Positions 54,410 to 63,510 of a stretch of DNA of 64,000 bases are shown here, piece by piece; position 1 is the first letter of the stretch; each line of letters starts with the position of its first letter. Source of the stretch: Shewanella psychrophila (GTDB lineage: Bacteria; Pseudomonadota; Gammaproteobacteria; Enterobacterales; Shewanellaceae); contig NZ_CP014782.1 of assembly GCF_002005305.1 (NCBI RefSeq), positions 3,224,001 to 3,288,000 of the forward strand, read 5' to 3'. Position numbers and translations under genes: made by a program. Below the pieces are notes generated by a model that was not told the origin of the DNA, ran no database searches, and saw nothing but the letters and a program-made list of their open reading frames with translations.

Positions 54410-54835
54410 ATGAAAAAATTACTTACTACCGTAGCCATGCTATTTATGCTCAATGCATGCTCGGGACAACAAGCAGACACTCAAGCAGACCCGGTCAACA
54501 TCAGTTCTCTGGGTCAATCAGAGATAACTGCGGTACGCGCTGCCGATGCTATGCCGACTTACCCCAATCGCGGTAAGTCCATCGAGCGTACTTTTGTTCA
54601 TCAGCCTCCTTTGATCCCCCATAAGGCTGAATACCCGATCAACATGAAGAAAAACAGCTGTATGAACTGCCACAGTCCAGCGAAAGCTAAGCGCATGAAA
54701 GCTACTGAGATAGATGCATCTCACTTGCTTGCCGATAGCAAGTTGAACAAACACTACTACAACTGTAGCCAATGCCATGTACCCCAGGCAGATAACAAGC
54801 AACAGCTAATAGAGAATGACTTTTCGAACAAGTAG
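54410..54835 (+). CDS. napB: Periplasmic diheme cytochrome NapB
   Basis: A 141-residue diheme cytochrome c, the electron donor to NapA. Two heme-binding motifs are seen, CMNCH (near residue 84) and CSQCH (near 124), with the conserved PPLIPHK block before them. Its signal sequence ends LNACS, which reads as a lipobox, so this NapB may be a lipoprotein; the E. coli form is soluble. No napC, napG or napH follows; in Shewanella the quinol dehydrogenase CymA usually serves. ATG 54410 has AGGAG upstream. Confidence 0.94.
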   Translation: MKKLLTTVAMLFMLNACSGQQADTQADPVNISSLGQSEITAVRAADAMPTYPNRGKSIERTFVHQPPLIPHKAEYPINMKKNSCMNCHSPAKAKRMKATEIDASHLLADSKLNKHYYNCSQCHVPQADNKQQLIENDFSNK

Positions 54836-54883
54836 CGAGTTGCGAGTTGCGAGTTGCGAGTTGCGAGTTGCGAGTTGCGAGTT
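54835..54883. repeat. Seven tandem GCGAGTT heptamers
   Basis: Seven perfect copies of a 7-bp unit directly follow the napB stop. Single or double copies of the same unit occur at 32583-32597. Copy number is probably variable between strains. Function unknown. Confidence 0.85.
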
Positions 54884-54910
54884 AAAAATGTAAAACATGA
54901 AGCTTAAAAT

Positions 54911-54928
54911 AAAAACCACCTTTCGAGG
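54911..54928. terminator. Left half of a terminator split by the IS4-family element
   Basis: AAAAACCACC followed by TTTCGAGG. The matching arm GGTGGTTTTTT lies at 56351-56361. Without the IS the two halves form AAAACCACC-TTTCGA-GGTGGTTTT, a terminator serving napB (plus) and the lipoprotein operon (minus). Confidence 0.85.
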
Positions 54929-54986
54929 TTAATGCCGATCATTTAGTGATTTATCGATCGGTTGACTGATCTTCTAGATGCTTCAG

Positions 54987-55020
54987 AATCCGAGTCCTAT
55001 CTCTAGGTCTCGGATTTTTT
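54987..55020 (+). terminator. Terminator directly before the IS4 transposase start
   Basis: AATCCGAG / CTCGGATT (54987-54994, 55009-55016) then TTTTTT, ending 1 base before the transposase ATG. It probably shields the transposase from read-through from napB. Confidence 0.75.
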
Positions 55021-56322
55021 ATGCAAGTTTCCCAAGCTTTTGACATGATCAACCAACTCAAGCCCCATCAAGTTGAAACCCTCGCAGATTTACTCCCTCT
55101 GGAGTTGATAGAGGAAGCGTATTCATTAACTGAAACAGTCACGATTAGAAAACGTAAATTAACACTAGAGTCAATGGCTTGGCTTATTATTGGAATGGCT
55201 ATCTATAATGATAAGTCGATGGCTCACATCATTAACATGCTCGATATCGTTGATAGAGAGGGCAAGCCATTTGTTGCTCCGAGCGCATTAACTCAACGAC
55301 GAAAAAATCTCGGTGAAGCGGCAATGAAAGCTCTGTTTGAGTGCACTCAAGCTCACTGGAATCGTGAAGCTCTACATCCAAACTGGAATGGACTGACGTT
55401 ACTGGGAGTCGATGGTGTAGTCTGGCGGGCGGAAGATACTCCCGATAATGCAGAAGCCTTTTCTCGACAAAAAGAGACTCAATATCCTCAAGTTCGTATG
55501 GTCTGCCAAATGGAATTGAGTAGCCATCTTATTACCGCCAGTGCTTTCGATGATTACGCCGTTAATGAGATGATTTTGGCCGAAAAGCTCATCGACTCCA
55601 CACCGGATAATAGCCTGACATTATTTGACCGAGGTTTTTATTCGCTAGGGCTACTTTATCAGTGGCAATCCACTGGTAACGAGCGACACTGGTTGATCCC
55701 TTTGAAAAAAAATGTCCAATATGAGGTGCTTCGCAGCTTGGGGCGCAACGATAAAATAGTCCAATTAAAAAGTAATCCACATGCTAGAAAACGATGGCCA
55801 GAACTGCCTAATGAGCTGGAAGTACGACTCATAAGTCGAAAGGTTAATGGCAAGGAATACTCGGTTTTGACATCAATGATAGATCCCATGCGTTATCCCG
55901 TTGCAGACATAGCTGATTTATACGTGCATCGATGGGAAATAGAATTAGGTTATCGAGAGCAAAAACAATACATGCTAGGTAATCGTTTAACGTTGAGAAG
56001 TCGATTGCCAGAGCTTGTAAAACAGGAGTTGTGGGGGATTTTACTCACCTATAATCTAGTGCGTTATCAGATGGTGAAAATGTGCCATCAACTCAAAGGT
56101 GATTATCTCCCTTATCAGTTGAGTTTTAATGGTTCTTTGGCTCATATATTGAGGCTATTAGTGGGTTTGCCCTACTCGACACCAGGTGCAATTCCTCGTC
56201 AGCTTAAATATTTCTATGACATGGCAGAAAGCCTGATTTTAGAGCCCAGACGAACTCGATCTTTTCCTAGGACGGTCAAACGAAGGCCACAGAAGTACGC
56301 CAGAAATAAAAAATGCCAGTAA
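55021..56322 (+). CDS. IS4-family transposase
   Basis: A 433-residue DDE transposase. First D in LLGVDGVVWRAEDTPDN (near residue 133), second D in LTLFDRGFYSLGLL (near 205), and the IS4 YREK signature in YVHRWEIELGYREQKQ (near 302-317). No frameshift is seen. The ATG at 55021 sits immediately after a terminator hairpin, so native translation may depend on a promoter inside the left end. Confidence 0.94.
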   Translation: MQVSQAFDMINQLKPHQVETLADLLPLELIEEAYSLTETVTIRKRKLTLESMAWLIIGMAIYNDKSMAHIINMLDIVDREGKPFVAPSALTQRRKNLGEAAMKALFECTQAHWNREALHPNWNGLTLLGVDGVVWRAEDTPDNAEAFSRQKETQYPQVRMVCQMELSSHLITASAFDDYAVNEMILAEKLIDSTPDNSLTLFDRGFYSLGLLYQWQSTGNERHWLIPLKKNVQYEVLRSLGRNDKIVQLKSNPHARKRWPELPNELEVRLISRKVNGKEYSVLTSMIDPMRYPVADIADLYVHRWEIELGYREQKQYMLGNRLTLRSRLPELVKQELWGILLTYNLVRYQMVKMCHQLKGDYLPYQLSFNGSLAHILRLLVGLPYSTPGAIPRQLKYFYDMAESLILEPRRTRSFPRTVKRRPQKYARNKKCQ

Positions 56323-56342
56323 GCTTAACTTACCGGCATTAA

Positions 56343-56362
56343 CCTTTCGAGGTGGTTTTTTA
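56343..56362. terminator. Right half of the terminator split by the IS4-family element
   Basis: CCTTTCGAGG (target duplication) followed by TGGTTTTTTATT. See the left half at 54911-54928. Confidence 0.8.
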
Positions 56363-56371
56363 TTAACAGTT

Positions 56372-58651
56372 TTAATCAGATGAGTAACATGTAATATATT
56401 GCCAAGCTTTCCAAGGGTTTTGGGTATTGTATTGATACCTCATGCGGTTGTTATCTACATCCTGATTCAATTGGTGTGTGATTGCATCTTGGAACACAAA
56501 AACCCCCTGACCAACGTCAGCTACACTCAGCCCCGTTGCATCACTCATCCAGCGTGTCAGCTCCGCCGCTAATGTGCCTTCTAAATTTTCAAACTGTTCA
56601 CGGGAAGGAGGACTGGATATGCCCCCTTGCTGGTACCATATCCAATTATCACGCCCAGAAACTTCGGCGGCGTTAAGAATATCGCAGTAATCTTGCGCGT
56701 ATACGCCAATGGATTCTTTAATGTTTGACTCTGATTTACCTAAAATATCGGTACTGTAATATGAGTAAACAGGAGTTGTATTTGACGTTGTAAGATAAGG
56801 AATATCACCACCAAATTGGTCCAATTTATACCCCAAGTTAATCAGGATATGGTCAGCTACCGCTGCTGTGTATTTTTCACTAGTCTCTTTATTATCCAAT
56901 ACGGGGATACAGCCTAAATACTGAGTATCATTTACAGTTACCCCATTAGGACACGCCCCAGTCCCAACAATTAACGTGCTTGTGTCTTGTAGACTTCCTT
57001 GCACATTATTGGGGTCTGTGATTTCTAAAACAGCCTGAAATACGCGAGTGGAAGCTTGCTTTACAATTATATTATTTTCTTGTACTTCAACAATAACTTG
57101 GTCAGCTAGATTTGCCGGATTAGTATCTACAACTTTGTACTCTAATTCATATTTACTCGGAGGCAGTGGAATATGGTTCCCGTTAACCTCTGCAGAGGCT
57201 AACACTATGGTATTTTCATTCCAATCAGCGCCTAAGTACTTTGAACTAAAATTGTAGTCGCTGGGCAACTCGACTTGCTCAATACACGATACATAGCCCA
57301 CTTGCCCCGCTGTTAAACTGCTAGCTCCATCAAATAACGAAAAGGTTCCATCGATTGCCATATAGGATGAGCCTGAGGGCCATTTGTATTGACTAGTAAA
57401 AACTGAACTATTACTTAATGGGTCTGTATATAAACTCCGAAGTTGAGAGATTGCTGGCAATACCAGCCCCCGGGTTACACAGTAAGCATCAGCCAAGTCT
57501 GTATTGAAAATAGGATATTGCCCAGCCTCTCCTTGTGTTCCATTTTCAGTGTATGTACCACTAAATGACCCATTGGTACTAGCAAGCTCCTCTAATGTAT
57601 AAGTGGGATAAAAAGTTACGTCTTGATTGTCATCAAAAATAATACCGTATGAGCGAACCTTAAAATTTAAGGTGCCAATACCATAGCCGCCACGATCGTC
57701 TGACACTACGTATGTGAGATATTGCATGCCACTTAGGTTAGGACTATATTCGAACGTATATTGAGTTAGATTAGTCGCCCAACCTAAACCGTTAGTATAA
57801 ATTCCGGCCAGTTGTAGCTCATCTCCGTCAGCGTCGGACACATAATTTTCTATATTTATAGTAAATGAACCTGTCGGACTGTCGGCTAATATTTTATCTC
57901 TAAGTGTCTCGTTAATACTAGCTATCGGTGCTGTATTAGCAGTGTCACTAATCGTGACATAAATAACACCAGGCAGAATATCCATTTGATCGTTAATGGC
58001 GGAATAATAGATTGTAACGACCCCTAAAGCCTCATCCGGAGCTGTATAAGTGATGCTATTCCCCTGAGATTCAAAAGCACCAACATCTCCGGTGTCAGTA
58101 TATCCAACCAACTCGACACTGGTATTATCAAGAGAAAAACCTTCAGGCAAATAAGAAGTTAAATCAATAACTAGCACCTCTGACTGATACGCCGTTTTGC
58201 TAATAGGAGGCAAGGGAGAAGATACTGTACTTTCATCGGAGACGACAATTTGGCTGATACCTGACTGACTACCTGAAAAATCCCCACTCAGTGGCTCAAC
58301 GGTGTAACTGAACCGGCAAACTTGGGCTTCCTCAGTTTCAATTCTAAACTTAAGCCCACTCACATCAACAAAGTCACAGTTATTGTAATCTGAGAGCGGT
58401 GTAATATCTGTTATATGTAAATCCTGTCCGCTATCAGATCTGACTTTACTGGTTAAATTCACCGAAGTAAGGACGCTTTCAGGTACAAAGTCCAATGTGT
58501 TCTGCGTATCAATAGATATACTCTCGGCTGGCTTATTACCACCGTTATCTGTATCCGATCCAGTTTCTTGGCCACCACATCCGAGTAAAATGAATGACAG
58601 CAGAGCTAAAATAGTAACTTTATTTAATAAAATCAATTTATTAAGCCTCAC
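56372..58651 (-). CDS. Large outer-membrane-type lipoprotein, paralog B
   Basis: A 759-residue lipoprotein (lipobox LLGC, Cys near residue 25; no Asp at +2, so outer membrane). After a short Asn/Gly-rich linker come Ig- or cadherin-like segments (YTAPDEALGVVTIYYSAIND; DADGDELQLAGIYTNGLGW; YVVSDDRGGYGIGTLNFKV). Next is a lectin/adhesion-like module with DLADAYCVTRGLVLPAISQLRSLYTD and YVSCIEQ, resembling DUF823-type adhesion domains. A C-terminal region carries paired cysteines (GACPNGV/LGCIPV, DYCDILN, ITCYSSD). It follows paralog A after 19 bp. Function is unknown; a surface or pilus-linked role is inferred from position. Confidence 0.72.
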   Translation of the reverse strand: MRLNKLILLNKVTILALLSFILLGCGGQETGSDTDNGGNKPAESISIDTQNTLDFVPESVLTSVNLTSKVRSDSGQDLHITDITPLSDYNNCDFVDVSGLKFRIETEEAQVCRFSYTVEPLSGDFSGSQSGISQIVVSDESTVSSPLPPISKTAYQSEVLVIDLTSYLPEGFSLDNTSVELVGYTDTGDVGAFESQGNSITYTAPDEALGVVTIYYSAINDQMDILPGVIYVTISDTANTAPIASINETLRDKILADSPTGSFTINIENYVSDADGDELQLAGIYTNGLGWATNLTQYTFEYSPNLSGMQYLTYVVSDDRGGYGIGTLNFKVRSYGIIFDDNQDVTFYPTYTLEELASTNGSFSGTYTENGTQGEAGQYPIFNTDLADAYCVTRGLVLPAISQLRSLYTDPLSNSSVFTSQYKWPSGSSYMAIDGTFSLFDGASSLTAGQVGYVSCIEQVELPSDYNFSSKYLGADWNENTIVLASAEVNGNHIPLPPSKYELEYKVVDTNPANLADQVIVEVQENNIIVKQASTRVFQAVLEITDPNNVQGSLQDTSTLIVGTGACPNGVTVNDTQYLGCIPVLDNKETSEKYTAAVADHILINLGYKLDQFGGDIPYLTTSNTTPVYSYYSTDILGKSESNIKESIGVYAQDYCDILNAAEVSGRDNWIWYQQGGISSPPSREQFENLEGTLAAELTRWMSDATGLSVADVGQGVFVFQDAITHQLNQDVDNNRMRYQYNTQNPWKAWQYITCYSSD

Positions 58652-58670
58652 GCTATAGTTGTTTGAGTTT

Positions 58671-60974
58671 TCAGTCTGGGGAGTAACATGTGATGTACTG
58701 CCAAGCTTTATGATCGCTCGATCCTCTAGGTTGATATGCTATAGCCTGAGTATCAACATTCTGATTAAGCTGGTTTGTAGTCTTGTCTTTAAAAAAGAAC
58801 ACCCCTTGCCCTGACATGGCAAGATCGATACCTGCCTCATTAGATATCCATCTAGTTAGATTTTGAGCCATCGGGAAAGTAGCATTAGAAAACCACTCTT
58901 CTCTCATGGTATTGTCTGGATTCTGGATGTACCAAGTCCAATTGTCACGCCCACCTAATTCGACTGCGTTAGCAATATCGCAATAATCTTGCGCATACTG
59001 ATTAATGGCTGATTTCATCACTGACTCGGAAATATCAGAAACATCGTTGAGATCGTAATAGGAGTATTCAGGGGTTGTATTTGACGCTTTAAGATAGGGA
59101 ATATCATCACCAAATTGATCCAATTGATAGCCCAAGTTAATCAGGATATGGTCAGCTACCGCCCCTGTATATTTTTCACTAGTATCCCTATTATCCAGCA
59201 CTGGGATACAGCCTAAATACTGAGTATCATTCACAGTTACCCCATTAGGGCACGCTCCAGTTCCAACTATCAGCGTGGTAGTGTCTTGTATATCTCCTTG
59301 CACCATAAGGTCTGTAATTTCTAGGACTGCCTGGAATACAGCATCAGAGCGTTTTTTTACAACGATATTATTCTCGTGTACTTCAACAATGACTTCCCCA
59401 GCTAATCCTTCGGGGTTGGTGTCTACAACGGTATACTTTAATCCATATTTACTTGGGGGCAGCGGGATGTTGTTTCCGTCAACAGCAGCAGAAGCCAGCA
59501 CTATGGTATTTTCATCCCAATCAGCACCTAAGTACTTTGAGCTAAAATTGTAGTCACTGGGGAATTCAACTTGCTCTACACACGATACATACCCTTCTTG
59601 ACCACTTGCTGCACTGCTAGTCCCGTCATTTAATGAGAAGGTTCCATCGGTTGCAATATAAGAGGAGCCTGAGGGCCATTTGTATTTTGTTTCAAAAACA
59701 GAGCGGCTACCTAATGGATCCGTATATAAACTCTGAAGTTGAGAAGCTCTTGGTAATACCAGCCCTCGAGTTACACAGTAGGCATCAGCCAAGTCTTCAT
59801 TAAAAATGGGATATTCACCAGCTTCACCTTGCGTTCCATTTTCAACGTATATATCACTAAAAGTGCCCTCAGTGCTGGCAATCTCCTCTAATGTGTAAGT
59901 CGGGTAAAACGTTATATTCTGATCAGCATCAAAGATGAAGTCATATGACCTAACGTAAAAATTTAAGGTTCCAATACCGTAGCCACCGTGATGGTCAGCC
60001 ACTATGTAAGTGATATATTGCATGCCACTTAGGTTAGGACTATATTCGAACGTAAATTGAGTTAGATCGCTCGCCCAACCTAAACCGTTAGTATAAACGT
60101 CGATGAGTTGTAGATTGTCTCCGTCAGCATCGAAAATATAATCTTCTATATTTATTGAAAATGAATCTGTCGGGCTGTCGGCTAATATTTTATCTCCAAG
60201 CACCTCATTAATACTGGCTATCGGAGCTGTATTGGCGTTAGCCAGATCACTAATACTGACATAAATCACTCCGGGAAGAAGATTAGCTATATTGTTAATG
60301 GCTGAATAATAAATTCTAACCACTCCCAGTGCCTCATCCGGGGCCGTATAAGTGATGCTACTATTCTGAGACTCAAAAGAGCCCAACTCTCCGGTGTCAG
60401 TCGTTCCTGTCAACTCGATACTTTTAGTATCAAGAGTAAAACCATCAGGTAAATATGGAGTTAAATCAATAGATAAAACCTCCGATTGATAAGCCATTTT
60501 ACTGATAGGAGGCAAAGACTCAGGTAATATATTTTCATCTCGTACATCTCGTACATCTCGTACATCTCGTACATCAGAGACCACAATTTGACTGATGCCA
60601 GACTGACTTCCCGAAAAATCCTCACTAATAGGCTCAACGGTATAGCTGAAGCGACAAACTTGAGATCCATTGGTTTCAATTCTAAACTGAAGTCCATCCA
60701 TATCAACAAAGTCGCAGTTATTATGATCTGAGAGCAAGGCAATATTTGTTATGTGTAACTCATGCTCGCTATCAGTTCTCACTTTTTTTGCTAAATCCAC
60801 AGAGGTTAAGACACTTTCTGATGCAAAATTCAATGTATCTTGCGTATCAATAGAGATACTTTCACCAGATTCATTGCCACCATTGCCAGTGTCTGATGTC
60901 GTCCCATCCCCCCCGCATCCGATTAAAAAAAATGACAGCATAGCCAAAAGCGTAATTCTCTGTAGATTTATCAT
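58671..60974 (-). CDS. Large outer-membrane-type lipoprotein, paralog A
   Basis: A 767-residue lipoprotein (lipobox LIGC, Cys near residue 19) that is alignable over its whole length with the next gene, so the pair arose by tandem duplication. The Ig-like, adhesion-like and cysteine-bearing C-terminal parts are in the same order. Differences cluster near residues 150-165, where this copy has a V-R-D triplet repeat, and in the last 120 residues. It lies upstream of paralog B and about 65 bp downstream of the LysM protein, in the same operon direction. Role unknown. Confidence 0.72.
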   Translation of the reverse strand: MINLQRITLLAMLSFFLIGCGGDGTTSDTGNGGNESGESISIDTQDTLNFASESVLTSVDLAKKVRTDSEHELHITNIALLSDHNNCDFVDMDGLQFRIETNGSQVCRFSYTVEPISEDFSGSQSGISQIVVSDVRDVRDVRDVRDENILPESLPPISKMAYQSEVLSIDLTPYLPDGFTLDTKSIELTGTTDTGELGSFESQNSSITYTAPDEALGVVRIYYSAINNIANLLPGVIYVSISDLANANTAPIASINEVLGDKILADSPTDSFSINIEDYIFDADGDNLQLIDVYTNGLGWASDLTQFTFEYSPNLSGMQYITYIVADHHGGYGIGTLNFYVRSYDFIFDADQNITFYPTYTLEEIASTEGTFSDIYVENGTQGEAGEYPIFNEDLADAYCVTRGLVLPRASQLQSLYTDPLGSRSVFETKYKWPSGSSYIATDGTFSLNDGTSSAASGQEGYVSCVEQVEFPSDYNFSSKYLGADWDENTIVLASAAVDGNNIPLPPSKYGLKYTVVDTNPEGLAGEVIVEVHENNIVVKKRSDAVFQAVLEITDLMVQGDIQDTTTLIVGTGACPNGVTVNDTQYLGCIPVLDNRDTSEKYTGAVADHILINLGYQLDQFGDDIPYLKASNTTPEYSYYDLNDVSDISESVMKSAINQYAQDYCDIANAVELGGRDNWTWYIQNPDNTMREEWFSNATFPMAQNLTRWISNEAGIDLAMSGQGVFFFKDKTTNQLNQNVDTQAIAYQPRGSSDHKAWQYITCYSPD
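60541..60576. repeat. 9-bp in-frame tandem repeat in lipoprotein A
   Basis: Four copies of CGTACATCT (the last ends in A) encode repeated Val-Arg-Asp on the minus strand. The 9-bp unit keeps frame, so copy changes vary length but not reading. Paralog B lacks it. Confidence 0.85.
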
Positions 60975-61039
60975 TGGTTTAATTGTCTCGTTGTAATTAT
61001 CGATGGCTGAGATATAAATGATGAATAAATGTAAAACAT

Positions 61040-61801
61040 CTACTTTAAAGTTAAACGCGTACAGGGATAAATTAGGTCAGGGTTATTAACAACATTAGCA
61101 TTCATCAATATTAGCTTTGAAAGTTCTATATTAAATCGTTCTGATATATCCCATAGTGTGTCACCTTTAACTATTACATAAAATTTATTTGACTCATTGT
61201 CAGGATAGTTAACTCTGTGATCAGAAGCCTTTGCATAATCAGGTTCGATGATTGATTCTAATGGTTTATCACCTGATGTTTTAACGGGAAGAGTACTCGC
61301 CACACCTTCATTACCAAACTTATAACTCAAGCCAATAGAAAACTGGTATTCAGAAAATTCATCTGTACTTCTCACCGTACTCTCTATATTAAAAGTCATC
61401 GTTTTAGATAAGTGAGCTGCAATACCAAAGCTCGCCTTAGGTACAAACTCCCCCTCCATAACATCCCCACCTAGACGTGAGAATATATCGTAGCCATCAC
61501 TGACTTTATAAGTATAATTAAGACTCCCGCCCAAATATAAAAGTGCGTCAACCTCATCTGAAATATAAGTATCCAAACTTATACTAAACGAATCAGATAG
61601 CCCGTATTGGGCTCCAAAATTTAAATATGATTTAAAGTCTTCTTGCTGAACACCATCATCGCCTTTAGGGTTATATAAACCGACATTAACTTTATAAATC
61701 ATATCATCAGATCCTGCATACAGTATTGGGGAAAATAACAATCCAGATAATATCAATAACCTAACTTTATAAATCAAGTTCAAAAATAATAGTGACCGCA
61801 T
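61040..61801 (-). CDS. Outer-membrane beta-barrel protein with C-terminal LysM domain
   Basis: About 253 residues when started at M15 (MRSLLFLNLIYK); the longer frame from 61843 overlaps the preceding gene. A signal peptide ends near PILYAGSDD. The middle alternates short strands (VNVGLYNPKG, SYLNFGAQYGLS, FSISLDTYIS, LGGSLNYTYKV, FGIAAHLSKTMTFNIES, YQFSIGLSYKFG), as in small barrels. A single LysM module closes it (FYVIVKGDTLWDISERFNIELSKL, then NPDLIYPCTRLTLK). LysM would bind peptidoglycan from the periplasmic side. Barrel-plus-LysM in a fimbrial locus is unusual; I know no named family. Confidence 0.65.
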   Translation of the reverse strand: MRSLLFLNLIYKVRLLILSGLLFSPILYAGSDDMIYKVNVGLYNPKGDDGVQQEDFKSYLNFGAQYGLSDSFSISLDTYISDEVDALLYLGGSLNYTYKVSDGYDIFSRLGGDVMEGEFVPKASFGIAAHLSKTMTFNIESTVRSTDEFSEYQFSIGLSYKFGNEGVASTLPVKTSGDKPLESIIEPDYAKASDHRVNYPDNESNKFYVIVKGDTLWDISERFNIELSKLILMNANVVNNPDLIYPCTRLTLK

Positions 61802-62816
61802 CGCTATAATCTCCTTCATCAACTTCCCCTGCATATACATCATTAAAACTAAAGTTTAAAATGAAATTCAAATTGTTACCTACTAAACCTATTTCAGCAT
61901 ATTCTTCACTCATAGTTCCATTGCTGATAACGAGTCTATCGTTACATTTTTCACATATTAGTTTGTATGGGATCTTACTAGATGCCTCAGTATGTTCTAG
62001 AGAAAAATCGCCCTCATTTCCTGATGATAGGAAGGACATTTTTATACCTGGATTAATGTATCCACTGACATTGACAGCATATTTAGTTTGTCCTTTTACA
62101 CTATGTTCCTCAGTGTCATACTCAAGATCAAACTGACCATCACCGATTAGATTCACGGATGAAATAAAGCTAGGTTTATAGTCAATAATAACTTGAACCT
62201 GGTCATAATAAATTTGATACGATTCAACTTGTTGATGTTCATAAATCAAAAAATATGCAACTGGTTGACTAAAAGAAGCAAGGTAACGACCCGCAGGTAC
62301 ATTAGCCAGAGTAAAGTCCGCTAATAAATCAGGTAATTCAAAGAAAGTTCGGTAAAAATCAAACGGCCTTAATTTTTGTTGTTGAACTAAGGTAAAATTA
62401 ACACCGCATGATGAAGCCGATTTTAACAAGAAGTCTCCTCCAGAATCTTCCCCTGTTTGACACTGTGGTCCTGTATTAAGACCAGCATCAATACCACCAT
62501 TACTAGTGTTATAAGAATTTGCAGTACGAAACTCGATCCCGGTATTTTTAAAATCAGTCTCGACCCTTGCCCCTAACTCAGAGGTAAATGTTAATGACCT
62601 TAACGAGTTTTGGTAAAATGCAGGACTCCAACGTAATACAGGTAGTAAATTGAATGAATTGCTTGACTGCCATACTGATTGCTGTATTTCATTACCATTG
62701 GTGGTAGCATTCGTCCACTGAATCATGTTTCCAGTGACTTTGCCATGAATTATCGACGCATAGGCATTTGCGCTACATGATATAAATAGCACAACGCTAA
62801 AGAGTAACTCTCTCAT
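61767..62816 (-). CDS. Fimbrial subunit or tip protein of alternative chaperone-usher type
   Basis: About 349 residues from M7 (MRELLFSVVLF); a longer frame starts at 62834, and the stretch overlaps the chaperone gene end. A signal peptide ends near SCSANAYAS. The end reads NLNFILNFSFNDVYAGEVDEGDYSDAVTIIFELDL in blocks, the pattern of a donor-strand beta-sandwich in minor or tip pilins, where a G-x-Y-x-D-x-V-T-x-x-F strand closes the protein. A single cysteine pair lies at GPQCQTGEDSGG and SSCGVNF, another at ICEKCND. Placement after a PapD-like chaperone supports the call. Ligand unknown. Confidence 0.65.
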   Translation of the reverse strand: MRELLFSVVLFISCSANAYASIIHGKVTGNMIQWTNATTNGNEIQQSVWQSSNSFNLLPVLRWSPAFYQNSLRSLTFTSELGARVETDFKNTGIEFRTANSYNTSNGGIDAGLNTGPQCQTGEDSGGDFLLKSASSCGVNFTLVQQQKLRPFDFYRTFFELPDLLADFTLANVPAGRYLASFSQPVAYFLIYEHQQVESYQIYYDQVQVIIDYKPSFISSVNLIGDGQFDLEYDTEEHSVKGQTKYAVNVSGYINPGIKMSFLSSGNEGDFSLEHTEASSKIPYKLICEKCNDRLVISNGTMSEEYAEIGLVGNNLNFILNFSFNDVYAGEVDEGDYSDAVTIIFELDL

Positions 62817-63501
62817 GAACAACCTCATTAGCATTAATCACTGAAAATTTAAGTGTTGATTCTTCCTGACTCTTAAGAGGTAATTTGAACTCTCGTTTTG
62901 AATTAGGCAACAAGCGGTATTCATAAATACAATCAGAGTTAAAATCTTTTGTGCATAGATTTAAAACAGCATTAAGCATAGTGTTACTTCTATTTTCAAA
63001 ACTAATTTTATCTTTTGAAATTCGTTTCAGATCGTAATCAACTTTAACTTCTGACGCAGGGTCAATAAAGTAAACCTTGTAGCCAAAAGCCACTGCTACA
63101 GCCGATTTTTTCCCTTCACTGTAAGGAACCGGAGTCACAGATACCGCGTAGACTTGATCTTCAGGAAATTCACAATATTCATCACAATCATTAAGCATTC
63201 GAATTGTTTTTCTTTCTCCTGGCTTGAGGATCATTTGTGATGGAGAGACACGAAATGTCCAATCCTGCACATTGTCCTTGTTAAGTTTCTCCTCCACTTT
63301 TTCACCCTCAATATAATGGACTTTTGACATTTCAAGATTAATAAACATATCTTTACCGTCATTATTTATCACCTGTATATCTGCGAGATGAGTGTTTACA
63401 TCCGCAACTTCAAATAAGCTACTAATTGCAATAGCCTGAGATTGACAACTAAAAATTAAAGCTGTCATTGCTATAACCACTTTTAGTTCTTGTCTAAACA
63501 T
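62797..63501 (-). CDS. PapD-like periplasmic pilus chaperone
   Basis: A 234-residue chaperone with a signal peptide (ALIFSCQSQAIA). The N-terminal immunoglobulin domain has the donor strand in DWTFRVSPSQMILKPGERKTIRML (near residues 80-105), the family hallmark. A C-terminal domain follows (AVAVAFGYKVYFIDPASE, then LLPNSKREFKLPL). A CDEYC pair near residue 108 could form a disulfide. The pattern fits the alternative (alpha or gamma4/ECP-type) chaperone branch more than PapD proper. It lies 10 bp downstream of the edge gene. Confidence 0.82.
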   Translation of the reverse strand: MFRQELKVVIAMTALIFSCQSQAIAISSLFEVADVNTHLADIQVINNDGKDMFINLEMSKVHYIEGEKVEEKLNKDNVQDWTFRVSPSQMILKPGERKTIRMLNDCDEYCEFPEDQVYAVSVTPVPYSEGKKSAVAVAFGYKVYFIDPASEVKVDYDLKRISKDKISFENRSNTMLNAVLNLCTKDFNSDCIYEYRLLPNSKREFKLPLKSQEESTLKFSVINANEVVHERVTL

Positions 63502-63510
63502 TTTAATTAC

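Larger units (their letters stand above)
54929..56342 (+). mobile_element. IS4-family insertion sequence, complete (1414 bp)
   Basis: Terminal repeats TTAATGCCGATCATTTAG on the left and, read inward from the right, TTAATGCCGGTAAGTTAAG. Flanked by a 10-bp duplication CCTTTCGAGG (54919-54928 and 56343-56352). The right end itself can fold as AATGCC-GTAAG hairpin and may act as a terminator. Confidence 0.93.

Noticed and set aside
54835..54883. CRISPR-like array
   Set aside because: Heptamers are contiguous with no spacers, and no cas gene is in the window.
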